Source: Rheinheimera soli
GTDB lineage: Bacteria; Pseudomonadota; Gammaproteobacteria; Enterobacterales; Alteromonadaceae
NCBI RefSeq assembly: GCF_021290985.1
Contig: NZ_JAJOYU010000009.1
Span: forward strand, 79,704 to 143,703
Direction of reading: 5' to 3'
Length of the DNA stretch: 64,000 nt
Both the position numbers and the translations under genes were made by a program. Position 1 is the stretch's first letter; the number at the start of each line of letters is the position of its first letter. Of the stretch, positions 9,034-17,813 are shown piece after piece. Under the pieces are notes generated by a model that was given only the letters and a program-made list of their open reading frames with translations, was not told the DNA's origin and did not search any database.

Positions 9034-11217
9034 TTAACTGCGACGAAGGCGCGTCAGATCCTGCAACAATTGATTGACGTTTTGCTGTTGTGTCAGTTGT
9101 TCCAGCGTCATAGTCAACTTACGTCGCCAGTTCGGGTATTCATCGCTGGTGCCGGGAATATTGACTGGTTGTGTCATTTCCATCCAATCTTCCAGCTGTA
9201 AACACAATAACTGACTGGAGCCTTTGGCGACATGGCGCTGAATAGCGTAACTCAGTTCTGTACTCATCCCCACCTGATCGACACTGTGGCTAAAGTTAGG
9301 GTCCAGCATCTGATGGCCATGCAAAGAGTTTAAGATCTTTTGTTTATCTTCATGGCGGGACTGGAATAAAGCTGGCAGTTGATGCTCCTGATACAAGCCA
9401 ACATCTTTGCCTAAATGTAAATCTCCACAATGCCAGTAGCCTATTAAGGTTGGCATATCATGAGTTGTCAGAGTGGCCATAGCCTGCACCGGGTAATGTC
9501 CAGGAGAGACATAACCACCATCTTCGGCTTTTTCAAAGAAAAATACCCGGTACGAATACATACCATATTCAGCCAGAATTTCACGAATACCATCTGGTAC
9601 TGTGCCTAAGTCTTCGCCTATTACCACCACCTGGTGGCGCTGCGACTCAAGGGCCAAAATACCTAATAAATCCTGAATTGGGTAATAGATGTAAGCGCCA
9701 TCCCCTGCACTTTCGGCGCCTTTCGGTACCCACCATAAACGCAATAAAGCCATGACGTGGTCAATACGCAGCGCACCTGAGTTTTGCATATTGGCGCGGA
9801 ATAAATCGATCATAGGCCGGTAAGCTTGCTGGAACATTTGGTAAGGCAACATAGGAGGTAAACCCCAGTTTTGGCCTTTGGGTCCTAAAATATCAGGCGG
9901 CGCGCCTACACTGGCACCACGGCAATACAATTCCGGGTTACCCCAAATCTCAGTCGAAGCTTCGCTGACACCTACAGCTAAATCACGGTACAAGCCCAAT
10001 AACATGCCCTGCTCTTTGGCAAAGGCTTGCGCTTTAGCAAGTTGTTCACGGGCCATAAATTGCAGATAACAATAAAAATCCAGTTCGTGGGCATGCTCTT
10101 TGGCAAACGCCAGCACTTCTTCACTATCTGGTCTTTGCCAGGCTTCAGGCCATACAGGCCAGCCCCAGGCATGGATGTCTTTTTGGATTAAATGGGCATG
10201 AATTGCATCGTACAGCGCCAACTGTAATAAACTTTCACCAGATTGTTGTTTAAATACAGAAAATGCCTGTGCAAGTTCAGGATGTTCAGCCTGATGCTCA
10301 GTAAACCATTGATACAATGCTTTTAACACAGGCAACTTCAAGCGAGTCACTGCAGTGTAATCAACCCAGTCTGCAGCCCGGGCAGCTTCGAGTTGTTGTT
10401 TAAATCCTGGCGCACTGACCAGCTGTTTTACTTGCTGACATTGCTCAAAACCAACCATTTCTGGTACTGCTAAATAGATAATATTTAACCAGCGGCGAGA
10501 TGAAGGACTGTAAGGGCTGGCGGATTCCGGCATGGCTGGATAAAGCGCATGGATAGGATTTAAACCGACAAAATCGGCACCTTGTTTGGCTAAATGGCCC
10601 AGCAGAAAACGCAGATCAGCAAAATCACCGACACCCCAGTTTTGTTCTGAACGCACACAGTACAATTGCACCGATACGCCCCATTGTTTTTGCTTCTTAA
10701 ATTCGGCAGGCTGGAAACAGGCAGATGGTGTAATGATCAGCGATTGCACAAAGTCCAGCTCACCTATAGTCAGACTTAAACTATGGTACCCCTGCTCCAG
10801 CAGCACTGGCAAAGTCCATTGATATTGCTGGTATTCTTCACCATCAAATACCATCACCTGATTTAACTCTGCATCTTCTGTCGCGGTTAGAGTGAAGTGA
10901 TATGTTTTTCCCTGTTCGGTGGTCAAGACCAGCTCTAATGCGGTATTGGCAAGCACTATAGGTAACTTCAGTTGGATCTGAGTATCTTGTCCGGACTTTT
11001 GCACTGAGACTGGATCCAATAATTGCTCCCAGTGGTCTTGTTGACGTTCCAACAATTGCTCACGGGCAAGGGCGTCATTGTCCACAGCAAATCCTTGAGC
11101 GGCCAATAACGTGAGTAAGTTTTTCTCTGCAACTTCTGATTGGTTGCCCCAAGCGTCGGTAAATTGTGTTTCTATGCCAGTGAAGGCAATCAGATCAGAA
11201 AGTAATTGTTTGTCCAT
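9034..11217 (-). CDS. malQ: 4-alpha-glucanotransferase MalQ (amylomaltase)
   Basis: This 727-residue GH77 protein transfers alpha-1,4-glucan segments between maltodextrins, a step in maltose and glycogen breakdown. Catalytic residues are visible: the Asp nucleophile in LRIDHVMALLRLWW, the Glu in VVIGEDLGTVP and the Asp in TTHDMPTL. It is slightly longer than E. coli MalQ (694 residues) and has the extended N-terminal region of the proteobacterial form. It is divergent from gapA. The 185-base gap between them carries a HexR-like operator, so phosphosugar-dependent control of both genes is plausible. Two stem-loops follow it before glgB. Confidence 0.95.
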   Translation of the reverse strand: MDKQLLSDLIAFTGIETQFTDAWGNQSEVAEKNLLTLLAAQGFAVDNDALAREQLLERQQDHWEQLLDPVSVQKSGQDTQIQLKLPIVLANTALELVLTTEQGKTYHFTLTATEDAELNQVMVFDGEEYQQYQWTLPVLLEQGYHSLSLTIGELDFVQSLIITPSACFQPAEFKKQKQWGVSVQLYCVRSEQNWGVGDFADLRFLLGHLAKQGADFVGLNPIHALYPAMPESASPYSPSSRRWLNIIYLAVPEMVGFEQCQQVKQLVSAPGFKQQLEAARAADWVDYTAVTRLKLPVLKALYQWFTEHQAEHPELAQAFSVFKQQSGESLLQLALYDAIHAHLIQKDIHAWGWPVWPEAWQRPDSEEVLAFAKEHAHELDFYCYLQFMAREQLAKAQAFAKEQGMLLGLYRDLAVGVSEASTEIWGNPELYCRGASVGAPPDILGPKGQNWGLPPMLPYQMFQQAYRPMIDLFRANMQNSGALRIDHVMALLRLWWVPKGAESAGDGAYIYYPIQDLLGILALESQRHQVVVIGEDLGTVPDGIREILAEYGMYSYRVFFFEKAEDGGYVSPGHYPVQAMATLTTHDMPTLIGYWHCGDLHLGKDVGLYQEHQLPALFQSRHEDKQKILNSLHGHQMLDPNFSHSVDQVGMSTELSYAIQRHVAKGSSQLLCLQLEDWMEMTQPVNIPGTSDEYPNWRRKLTMTLEQLTQQQNVNQLLQDLTRLRRS

Positions 11218-11359
11218 AAAGGCTCCAGCGACCCGCTTTTTGCTCGGAAAAGTAAATGGTTAGGGAAAATTAACTACCACAGTCTACTCCAGATTCAAGG
11301 CCTGGATTAACAAAATACGAATGCATAACTTTTTTGCACTTGAAAAGAATGACAAAAAA

Positions 11360-11374
11360 TGTAATTTTATTACA
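11360..11374. promoter_or_regulatory. HexR-type operator between malQ and gapA
   Basis: TGTAATTTTATTACA is a palindrome (TGTAAT/ATTACA) that fits the form TGTARTNNNAYTACA reported for HexR. It ends 28 bases before the gapA start codon. An overlapping half-site (AATTAAATTACA, 11376-11387) continues the pattern. The position close to the gapA ribosome site suggests control of gapA; malQ starts 142 bases away on the other side. Confidence 0.75.
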
Positions 11375-11402
11375 GAATTAAATTACAGTCTGGGGATAGG
11401 TT

Positions 11403-12416
11403 ATGACAATTCGTGTAGCAATTAATGGTTTTGGCCGCATTGGCCGCAACGTTTTACGCGCTTTATATGAGTCAAAGAAGAATTATGACATCAAAGTTGT
11501 AGCCATAAACGATTTAGGCGATGCCGCTATTAACGCCCATTTACTGAAGTACGATACAGCTCACGGCATCTTTTTCGCTGACGTAGAACACTCAGACAAA
11601 GCTATTTTCGTAAATAAAGATGAAATTCTGACTTTAAGCGAGCGCAGTCCTGCAAACTTGCCTTGGGCTGAACTTGATATTGACGTTGTGCTTGAATGTA
11701 CAGGTCTGTTCACCAATCGTCAGACTGCTGGTGCGCATTTAACGGCTGGTGCTAAAAAAGTAATTATCTCTGCTCCGGCCAAAGATGTGGATGCCACTGT
11801 AGTTTATGGTGTAAACCATGATGTGATCACCAAAGATATGACCATCATCTCTAACGCGTCATGCACCACCAACTGTTTATCTCCTATCGCCAAGCCGTTA
11901 AACGACGCTTTAGGTATTGAATCAGGTTTAATGACCACTATTCATGCCTACACCAATGACCAGCGTTTAAGTGATGTGTATCACACCGACGTGCGCCGTG
12001 CCCGTGCTGCAGCTATGTCAATGATCCCAACACAGACTGGCGCAGCAGCCGCTGTAGGCTTGGTAGTACCAGAGCTGAAAGGTAAATTTGATGGTTTAGC
12101 GGTACGTGTACCAACTTTAAACGTGTCTTTAGTGGATTTATCTTTTATCGCTGGTCGTCACACCACAGTAGAAGAAGTCAACGATATTATCCGTAAAGCT
12201 GCAGCTCAAAGCCCGATGAATCAGGTGCTGGCAGTGAACGACTTGCCATTAGTGTCAGTCGACTTTAACCACAACCCAATGTCATCTATTTTTGATGCCA
12301 GCGAAACCCGTGTAAACGGCCGTTTGGTCAAAGTAATGGCATGGTATGACAATGAGTGGGGTTTCAGTAACCGTATGCTGGACAACACTGTTGAACTGAT
12401 GAAACATAGTCAGTAA
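11403..12416 (+). CDS. gapA: Glyceraldehyde-3-phosphate dehydrogenase, type I
   Basis: This 337-residue protein is a standard homotetrameric NAD-dependent GAPDH of glycolysis. It has GFGRIGRN at residues 8-15, the catalytic cysteine in SNASCTTNC near residue 155, and conserved IHAYTNDQ and WYDNEWGFS motifs. The start codon follows GGGGATAGG. It is monocistronic in appearance: a strong terminator follows at 12434, then a mutarotase gene. A HexR-type palindrome lies just upstream. The window also encodes a long-form paralogue at 123-1574. Confidence 0.97.
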   Translation: MTIRVAINGFGRIGRNVLRALYESKKNYDIKVVAINDLGDAAINAHLLKYDTAHGIFFADVEHSDKAIFVNKDEILTLSERSPANLPWAELDIDVVLECTGLFTNRQTAGAHLTAGAKKVIISAPAKDVDATVVYGVNHDVITKDMTIISNASCTTNCLSPIAKPLNDALGIESGLMTTIHAYTNDQRLSDVYHTDVRRARAAAMSMIPTQTGAAAAVGLVVPELKGKFDGLAVRVPTLNVSLVDLSFIAGRHTTVEEVNDIIRKAAAQSPMNQVLAVNDLPLVSVDFNHNPMSSIFDASETRVNGRLVKVMAWYDNEWGFSNRMLDNTVELMKHSQ

Positions 12417-12433
12417 GCTTCAGACCTTTCACA

Positions 12434-12462
12434 AAGGCGGCTTTTTAGCCGCCTTTTCTTTC
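12434..12462 (+). terminator. Intrinsic terminator of gapA
   Basis: AAGGCGGC and GCCGCCTT form a perfect 8-bp stem around TTTTTA, followed by the T-rich tract TTCTTTCT. It lies 17 bases after the gapA stop. Confidence 0.88.
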
Positions 12463-12483
12463 TGTTGAATTTAAGGATATAAG

Positions 12484-13344
12484 ATGAGCCAAAATGCTAT
12501 TACTGCACAGTTAGGTTTTGCCCACTTACAAGATTTACCTTGTTATGTATTAACCTGCGGCCAGGCTAAAGCTGTGATTAGTAGCTATGGTGCTCATCTA
12601 CTTTCTTATCAGCCAAAAGCTGGCACCGAAGTGATTTATCTCTCACCAGAAGCAGAGTGGCAAGACAACACACCCATTCGTGGCGGTGTACCTGTATGCT
12701 GGCCCTGGTTTGGCCCTACCGCCGCTGAACTTAATCCTGCCCAGAAAAAACTACCGAATCATGGGGTGGTGCGCACCGAACTATGGCAACTGGTGAAAAA
12801 GTCTGTGTCAGAACATGCTGTCATCATTGAATTTGGCATCACCACCAGTAGCTTACCTTATCAGGACGCTCCTGCTCATTTGAGTTTGCAACTCACTTTA
12901 ACTGAAACAGACTTAAGCCTGACGCTGAACTCAGATCAGGCGGTGCAACAAGCTGCACTTCATAGCTATTTTGTGGTGGATTCAGTACACCAGGCTGTCG
13001 TCTCTGATTTAACGGGCAATTATCTGGATAAAGTCGAGGCAGGCAAAGAGTTTCATCAAACCATCGAAGAACTCAGATTCAGCAAAGAAGTTGATCGGGT
13101 CTATCTGAGTACACCAGAGCAATTAACACTCAAGGATGGCAAAGCACAACTTCAGATCATTCAGCAGGGTCATGATGCCAGCGTGTTATGGAACCCGTGG
13201 TCAGAAAAAGCAGCAATGTTAAAAGATTTACCGGATTTGGGGTATCTGGATTTTGTGTGTGTTGAAACCGCACGTTTAAGCCTGAATAATAAAACGCCAT
13301 TGCAACTGGTACAGCAGATCCGCTATACAGGCCAGCTGGAATAG
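12484..13344 (+). CDS. D-hexose-6-phosphate mutarotase (YeaD family)
   Basis: This 286-residue protein belongs to the aldose-1-epimerase superfamily, YeaD subgroup, which interconverts alpha and beta anomers of glucose-6-phosphate. It shows the conserved RGGVPVCWPWFGP segment near residues 62-74, NHGVVR near residue 94 and the histidine in ALHSYFVVD near residue 163. It follows gapA after a terminator and starts after AAGGATATAAG. The gene fits the sugar-phosphate theme of the neighbours. Its 3' end overlaps the convergent lipoprotein gene by 22 bases. Confidence 0.9.
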   Translation: MSQNAITAQLGFAHLQDLPCYVLTCGQAKAVISSYGAHLLSYQPKAGTEVIYLSPEAEWQDNTPIRGGVPVCWPWFGPTAAELNPAQKKLPNHGVVRTELWQLVKKSVSEHAVIIEFGITTSSLPYQDAPAHLSLQLTLTETDLSLTLNSDQAVQQAALHSYFVVDSVHQAVVSDLTGNYLDKVEAGKEFHQTIEELRFSKEVDRVYLSTPEQLTLKDGKAQLQIIQQGHDASVLWNPWSEKAAMLKDLPDLGYLDFVCVETARLSLNNKTPLQLVQQIRYTGQLE

Positions 13345-13727
13345 AAAGGCAGTAGTAATACTTTTTCGCCTTGGGTGACATGAAGCAATGTCAGTTGCAA
13401 TTGCCACTTCATCTTCGGTTGACTGCACGCGCCCAATACCATTTCTGCGACATACTGCTGCTGTTGCCCTGTCACAGCTTTAAACAGCAGTGGTATAGTG
13501 CCCATACTCATCGACACCCCAACCACTTCGGCGTGTTTGATGTGCCAGCCTTCGGACAATTGCACAGACCAGTTTAACAACTGTTCAACCGGTGCTTCAG
13601 CGGGGCTCAAACTCACGCTGACCTGGTCATCCTGATGCAATTGCAAAATAGCTGCAGCTTCAGCCTGTCTTTGTTCAGAACATCCGGTCAGGCAAAGTAA
13701 ATAAAATGCCAGTACCACCAATCTCAT
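13323..13727 (-). CDS. Small Met-rich lipoprotein beside the cbb3 locus
   Basis: I do not recognise this gene with certainty. From the ATG at 13727 it encodes 134 residues with a lipoprotein signal ending LTGC (Cys17). The earlier in-frame ATG at 13787 would bury the signal sequence. The mature part contains GVSMSMGTIPLLF and, further on, CSQPKMKW, a Met/Cys spacing reminiscent of periplasmic copper-binding assembly proteins. It is divergent from ccoN with 290 bases between them and convergent with the mutarotase gene. A role in cytochrome oxidase copper handling is only an inference from the motif and position. Confidence 0.7.
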   Translation of the reverse strand: MRLVVLAFYLLCLTGCSEQRQAEAAAILQLHQDDQVSVSLSPAEAPVEQLLNWSVQLSEGWHIKHAEVVGVSMSMGTIPLLFKAVTGQQQQYVAEMVLGACSQPKMKWQLQLTLLHVTQGEKVLLLPFYSSWPV

Positions 13728-14017
13728 CTGATCATTTTCCGTAGATAAAGAACAACCAGTGTACCTTGATGCAGCTATCAAACGCAAAACACTGCTGTAA
13801 TTGGTTATTTTGCGACCAGCAGTATTGTTCTACATCATAAAACGGGCTGTTTTGCCTATCTTTTTAAAGGCAAAACTCGTATTATTTCGCCCCAAAATGG
13901 TTAAGGGTATAGTTGCTTTGCAAGTCGTTGAGGCTGCTACACTGTTAATCAACAATAAGAAGGGTCACCTTAGGGTGAAATTTTAATCACTAGCAATAAA
14001 CTGCAGCGGAACTCAAC

Positions 14018-15445
14018 ATGAGCCAGACCAAATCGTTAAATGTTGACTACAACTATACCGTTGTCCGCCTCTTTGCCGTCACCACAGTATTGTGGGGTAT
14101 TGTCGGTATGGTGGTGGGTGTATTACTTGCGGCCCAACTCTATTGGCCTGCACTTAATTTTGACACGGCATGGTTAACATATAGTCGTCTTCGTCCTCTT
14201 CACACTAATGCGGTAATTTTCGCATTTGGTACCAGTGCTCTGTTTGCCACTTCTTACTACGTGGTACAACGGACCTGTCAAGTCAGGCTCTTTGCCGAAA
14301 AACTGGCGATGTTTACCTTTATTGGCTGGCAGGTCGTCATTATCGCTGCAGCTATCACTTTGCCTTTGGGTATTAGCCAAAGTAAAGAATATGCCGAGCT
14401 GGAATGGCCTATTGATATTCTGATCACCCTGGTTTGGGTTTCTTACGCTATCGTATTTTTTGGTACTTTAGTCAAACGAAACACTAGCCATATTTACGTT
14501 GCCAACTGGTTCTATGGTGGTTTTATTATCACTGTTGCTGCCTTGCATATAGTCAACAGCATGGTGATCCCTGTCTCTCTGTTTAAATCCTACTCTGTGT
14601 ATGCAGGTGCTGTGGATGCAATGGTACAGTGGTGGTACGGTCATAATGCGGTAGGTTTCTTATTAACCGCAGGCTTCCTGGGTATGATGTATTACTTCGT
14701 ACCAAAACAAGCAGGCCGTCCAGTCTACTCCTACCGTTTATCAGTCGTGCACTTCTGGGCTCTGATTGCTTTATACATCTGGGCTGGTTCTCACCACCTG
14801 CACTACACCGCCCTGCCGGACTGGACTCAGTCTGTAGGTATGGTGATGTCAGTCATTCTGTTTGTTCCAAGCTGGGGTGGCATGATCAACGGTATCATGA
14901 CGCTTTCTGGTGCCTGGCATAAACTGAAGACAGACCCTATTTTACGTTTCCTTATTGTTTCCCTGTCTTTCTACGGCATGTCGACTTTTGAAGGTCCAAT
15001 GATGGCCATCAAGTCTGTAAACGCGCTATCGCATTACACAGACTGGACAATAGGCCACGTTCACTCTGGTGCTTTAGGTTGGGTTGCGATGATTTCTATA
15101 GGCGCAATGTATCACCTGATCCCTGCGGTATTTAATCAGGGCCGGATGTACAGCATCAAGCTGATCAACACTCACTTCTGGTTACATACTATTGGTGTGG
15201 TTCTGTATATAGTCGCCATGTGGATCAGCGGTATTATGCAAGGCATGATGTGGCGTGCAGTCAATACAGACGGTACCCTGACTTACAGCTTTGTACAAAG
15301 CTTAGAAGCTTCCTATCCGTTCTACCTGATGCGCTTTATTGGTGGTTGTTTTGTCGTCACAGGTATGCTGATTATGGCCTATAACGTTGTGAAAACTATC
15401 AGAGCAAAAGATGGCGCTCTGGAACCAGTAGCTGAAGCAGCGTAA
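14018..15445 (+). CDS. ccoN: Cytochrome c oxidase cbb3-type subunit I
   Basis: This 475-residue, roughly 12-helix membrane protein is the catalytic subunit of the high-affinity cbb3 oxidase that reduces oxygen under microaerobic conditions. The haem and CuB ligands are visible: histidine in [11 protein letters not shown] near residue 62, in WYGHNAVGF near 209, the pair in [11 protein letters not shown] near 259, and two in [11 protein letters not shown] near 347. It is the first gene of ccoNOQP and starts ten bases after GCAGCGGAACT. The 290 bases upstream hold its promoter; I could not find a clean FNR box there. Confidence 0.97.
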   Translation: MSQTKSLNVDYNYTVVRLFAVTTVLWGIVGMVVGVLLAAQLYWPALNFDTAWLTYSRLRPLHTNAVIFAFGTSALFATSYYVVQRTCQVRLFAEKLAMFTFIGWQVVIIAAAITLPLGISQSKEYAELEWPIDILITLVWVSYAIVFFGTLVKRNTSHIYVANWFYGGFIITVAALHIVNSMVIPVSLFKSYSVYAGAVDAMVQWWYGHNAVGFLLTAGFLGMMYYFVPKQAGRPVYSYRLSVVHFWALIALYIWAGSHHLHYTALPDWTQSVGMVMSVILFVPSWGGMINGIMTLSGAWHKLKTDPILRFLIVSLSFYGMSTFEGPMMAIKSVNALSHYTDWTIGHVHSGALGWVAMISIGAMYHLIPAVFNQGRMYSIKLINTHFWLHTIGVVLYIVAMWISGIMQGMMWRAVNTDGTLTYSFVQSLEASYPFYLMRFIGGCFVVTGMLIMAYNVVKTIRAKDGALEPVAEAA

Positions 15446-15455
15446 GGAGCTTATT

Positions 15456-16097
15456 GTGTCTAAGAACTATCATGAATTTTTCGAGAAAAGCGCCGGCTGG
15501 TTAGCCATAGGCACTGTGGTTGCAATCAGTTTCGGTACCTTGGTTGAAATCACTCCTTTGCTGTTTTTAAAAGAAACCACCGAACCTGTAGACGGCTTAA
15601 AACCTTATACAGCGCTTCAACTGGAAGGTCGGGACATTTTCATTCGTGAAGGTTGTACCAACTGTCACAGCCAGATGATCCGCCCTTTCCGCCACGAAGT
15701 GGAACGGTACGGTCACTACTCTGTTGCTGGCGAAAGTGTGTGGGAGCATCCATTTTTATGGGGTTCTAAACGTACAGGTCCTGATTTGGCACGTGTGGGT
15801 GGTCGTTACAGTGATGACTGGCACCATGCACATTTGATGGACCCTCGTTCTGTTGTGCCTCAGTCCAATATGCCGGGTTACCCATGGCTGGATGAAAATC
15901 TGTTGGATGGCGAGTTAACACCGAAGAAGATGGAAATCTTCAACAAGTTAACTAAAGGCAAAATGCATGCAAACGATGAAGATGGTGTGATGTATTCAGC
16001 CGAAGAAATTGCAGCAGCAACTGATTCAGTCAAGGGTAAAACTGAGATGCAGGCGTTAATTGCCTATCTTCAGTCCCTTGGCACGGCATTGAAGTAA
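15456..16097 (+). CDS. ccoO: Cytochrome c oxidase cbb3-type subunit II
   Basis: This 213-residue membrane-anchored monohaem cytochrome c passes electrons to CcoN. One N-terminal transmembrane helix (about residues 14-34) is followed by the haem site [12 protein letters not shown] near residue 66; the distal methionine is probably in QSNMPGYPW. The start is GTG at 15456, with AAGGAG seven bases upstream. It lies 10 bases after ccoN. Confidence 0.96.
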   Translation: MSKNYHEFFEKSAGWLAIGTVVAISFGTLVEITPLLFLKETTEPVDGLKPYTALQLEGRDIFIREGCTNCHSQMIRPFRHEVERYGHYSVAGESVWEHPFLWGSKRTGPDLARVGGRYSDDWHHAHLMDPRSVVPQSNMPGYPWLDENLLDGELTPKKMEIFNKLTKGKMHANDEDGVMYSAEEIAAATDSVKGKTEMQALIAYLQSLGTALK

Positions 16098-16102
16098 CTA
16101 TT

Positions 16103-16282
16103 ATGGATATGGCAACCCTACACAGTATTTTCACCGTGTTAGTGTTTGTAGGTTTCATTGGTCTTGTGGTCTGGCTTTTTGTGTTAAAACGCAAGCCAGA
16201 CTTCGATGAACAGGCAAATTTGCCTTTTGCAGACGACCAGAAACCAAAACAACAACAGAAACAGGAGTCGGATCATGAGTAG
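16103..16282 (+). CDS. ccoQ: Cytochrome c oxidase cbb3-type subunit CcoQ
   Basis: This small 59-residue protein fills the usual ccoQ slot between ccoO and ccoP. It has a single transmembrane helix (about residues 8-28) and a charged, glutamine-rich tail. It starts five bases after the ccoO stop and its last eight bases overlap the ccoP start. CcoQ is known to stabilise the cbb3 complex. The identification rests on size, topology and position. Confidence 0.88.
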   Translation: MDMATLHSIFTVLVFVGFIGLVVWLFVLKRKPDFDEQANLPFADDQKPKQQQKQESDHE

Positions 16283-17252
16283 CTTTTGGAGCACTTGGAT
16301 CATTGTCTTAACAATAGCGTGTATCGTATTTTGCGCCGTTATTCTGACCTGGAACTTAAAAAACCATGTTGGTGTGAAAGAAGGCGAGTCCACAGGCCAT
16401 GATTTTGATGGCATTGAAGAGATTAATAACCCTCTGCCAAAATGGTGGACCTATATGTTTTATGCCACCTTAATCTGGTCGGTGTATTACTTTGCGGCCT
16501 ACCCTGGTCTTGGCAACTACAAAGGCTTTTTAAACTGGACCAGTTCAAACCAGGGAATTAAAAACCTGGCTGAATCCAAAGCTGCTGTGGAACAAAACAA
16601 ACTTGAAGGTAAAAACGTCCAGTTGGATCGCGAATATGCGGCTGCCAACGAAACCTATGCCAAAGAGTTTGCTAAATACACCAACCGCGACATCATGGAT
16701 TTAGCTTATGATCCGGAAGCCTTGAAAATTGGCCAGCGTTTGTTCCTGCAAAACTGTGCTCAATGTCATGGCTCAGATGCCCGTGGTCAACGTGGTTACC
16801 CTAATTTGACTGACGATGACTGGTTGTACGGCGGTACACCAGACAAAATCAAAGAAACTCTGCTGTACGGCCGTAAAGCCGCTATGCCAGGTTGGGGTGA
16901 TGCTTTAGGTGAGCAAGGCATTAAAGAAATGACAGCCTATGTGTTAAGCCTGTCAGGCCGTAAGGTGAACGATAAAGAGGCTGCAGCAGGTAAAACTAAG
17001 TTTGGCATGTGTGCGGCTTGTCATGGTGCAGATGGTAAAGGCAGCTTAGCTCACAACTTGCCATTTGGTGCACCGAACCTGACTGACAATGTTTGGTTAT
17101 ACGGTGGTTCACACGGTGCAGTTGAAGAAACACTGGTCAAAGGCCGTAATGGTCAGATGCCAGCGTTTAAAGAGATTTTAGGAGAAGAAAAAATCCATAT
17201 TATCTCTGCATACGTTTACCGTTTGTCTCGTCCTGAAGAAAGCAGCAAGTAG
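16275..17252 (+). CDS. ccoP: Cytochrome c oxidase cbb3-type subunit III
   Basis: From the ATG at 16275 this is a 325-residue dihaem cytochrome c of the cbb3 oxidase. Two N-terminal transmembrane helices are followed by two class I cytochrome domains with haem sites CAQCH near residue 164 and CAACH near residue 250. An upstream in-frame ATG at 16206 lies inside ccoQ; the start at 16275 is preferred because it begins with the conserved SSFWSTWI segment and follows CAGGAG. It overlaps ccoQ by eight bases. Confidence 0.96.
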   Translation: MSSFWSTWIIVLTIACIVFCAVILTWNLKNHVGVKEGESTGHDFDGIEEINNPLPKWWTYMFYATLIWSVYYFAAYPGLGNYKGFLNWTSSNQGIKNLAESKAAVEQNKLEGKNVQLDREYAAANETYAKEFAKYTNRDIMDLAYDPEALKIGQRLFLQNCAQCHGSDARGQRGYPNLTDDDWLYGGTPDKIKETLLYGRKAAMPGWGDALGEQGIKEMTAYVLSLSGRKVNDKEAAAGKTKFGMCAACHGADGKGSLAHNLPFGAPNLTDNVWLYGGSHGAVEETLVKGRNGQMPAFKEILGEEKIHIISAYVYRLSRPEESSK

Positions 17253-17275
17253 TTTATTCTGCTGCTCAACTGTAA

Positions 17276-17302
17276 AATAAGCCCCGCCTTGTGGGGCTTA
17301 TT
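17276..17302 (+). terminator. Stem-loop after ccoP
   Basis: AATAAGCCCC and GGGGCTTATT form a perfect 10-bp stem around a seven-base loop, 23 bases past the ccoP stop. The T-run is short, so it may only partly terminate and separate ccoNOQP from the ccoHIS assembly genes. Confidence 0.65.
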
Positions 17303-17325
17303 GCTATCTGAAAGAGGAATACCTG

Positions 17326-17811
17326 ATGTTGCATGATACAAAACCCTGGTACAAACAGTTCTGGCCCTGGTTATTATTGGCTTTCCCTATCGTCTCCTTT
17401 ATTAAAGGTGGCCATACCATCTACATCATGCAGCAAAGCAACCCGGATTTGGTGGTGGACGACTATTACAAGGAAGGTCGAGCCATAAATATGAATCTGG
17501 CGAAGTATCGTGAAGCCGAATTGCGTAACTTGCACGCCAGCACTTTGATTGCAGCTAATCAGGTGATAGTGAGATTTGAGCAAAATAAGACTTTAGGTGA
17601 GCACCTGACGCTGGAGTTTTTTCACAACACAATAGCAGCCAATGATTTTGTTATCACAGCAGAGCGTAGCGGCGAAAATATGTATGTAGCTACCTTACCC
17701 ACCCTGCTTGAAGGGAAATGGAATCTGGTGGTGTCGGATGAACACAAAGACTGGAAGCTGCGTGCTACAGCTATGCTACCGCAACTGGATGAGTTTAAAC
17801 TGGGATATTAA
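17326..17811 (+). CDS. ccoH: cbb3 oxidase assembly protein CcoH (FixH)
   Basis: This 161-residue protein has one N-terminal transmembrane segment (FWPWLLLAFPIVSFI) and a periplasmic domain of the FixH type, including the typical DDYYKEGRAIN motif near residue 46. FixH proteins are needed for maturation of the cbb3 oxidase together with the copper ATPase CcoI. It ends two bases before ccoI, so the two are probably translated together. The usual ccoG gene is not found between ccoP and ccoH. Confidence 0.92.
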   Translation: MLHDTKPWYKQFWPWLLLAFPIVSFIKGGHTIYIMQQSNPDLVVDDYYKEGRAINMNLAKYREAELRNLHASTLIAANQVIVRFEQNKTLGEHLTLEFFHNTIAANDFVITAERSGENMYVATLPTLLEGKWNLVVSDEHKDWKLRATAMLPQLDEFKLGY

Positions 17812-17813
17812 CA

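Noticed and set aside
13930..13960. Possible FNR box upstream of ccoN (half-site AATCAAC)
   Set aside because: Only one half matches TTGATNNNNATCAA; the other half is absent.
13801..13986. 61-codon frame upstream of ccoN
   Set aside because: No ribosome site, unlikely composition; this is the promoter and leader region of ccoN.
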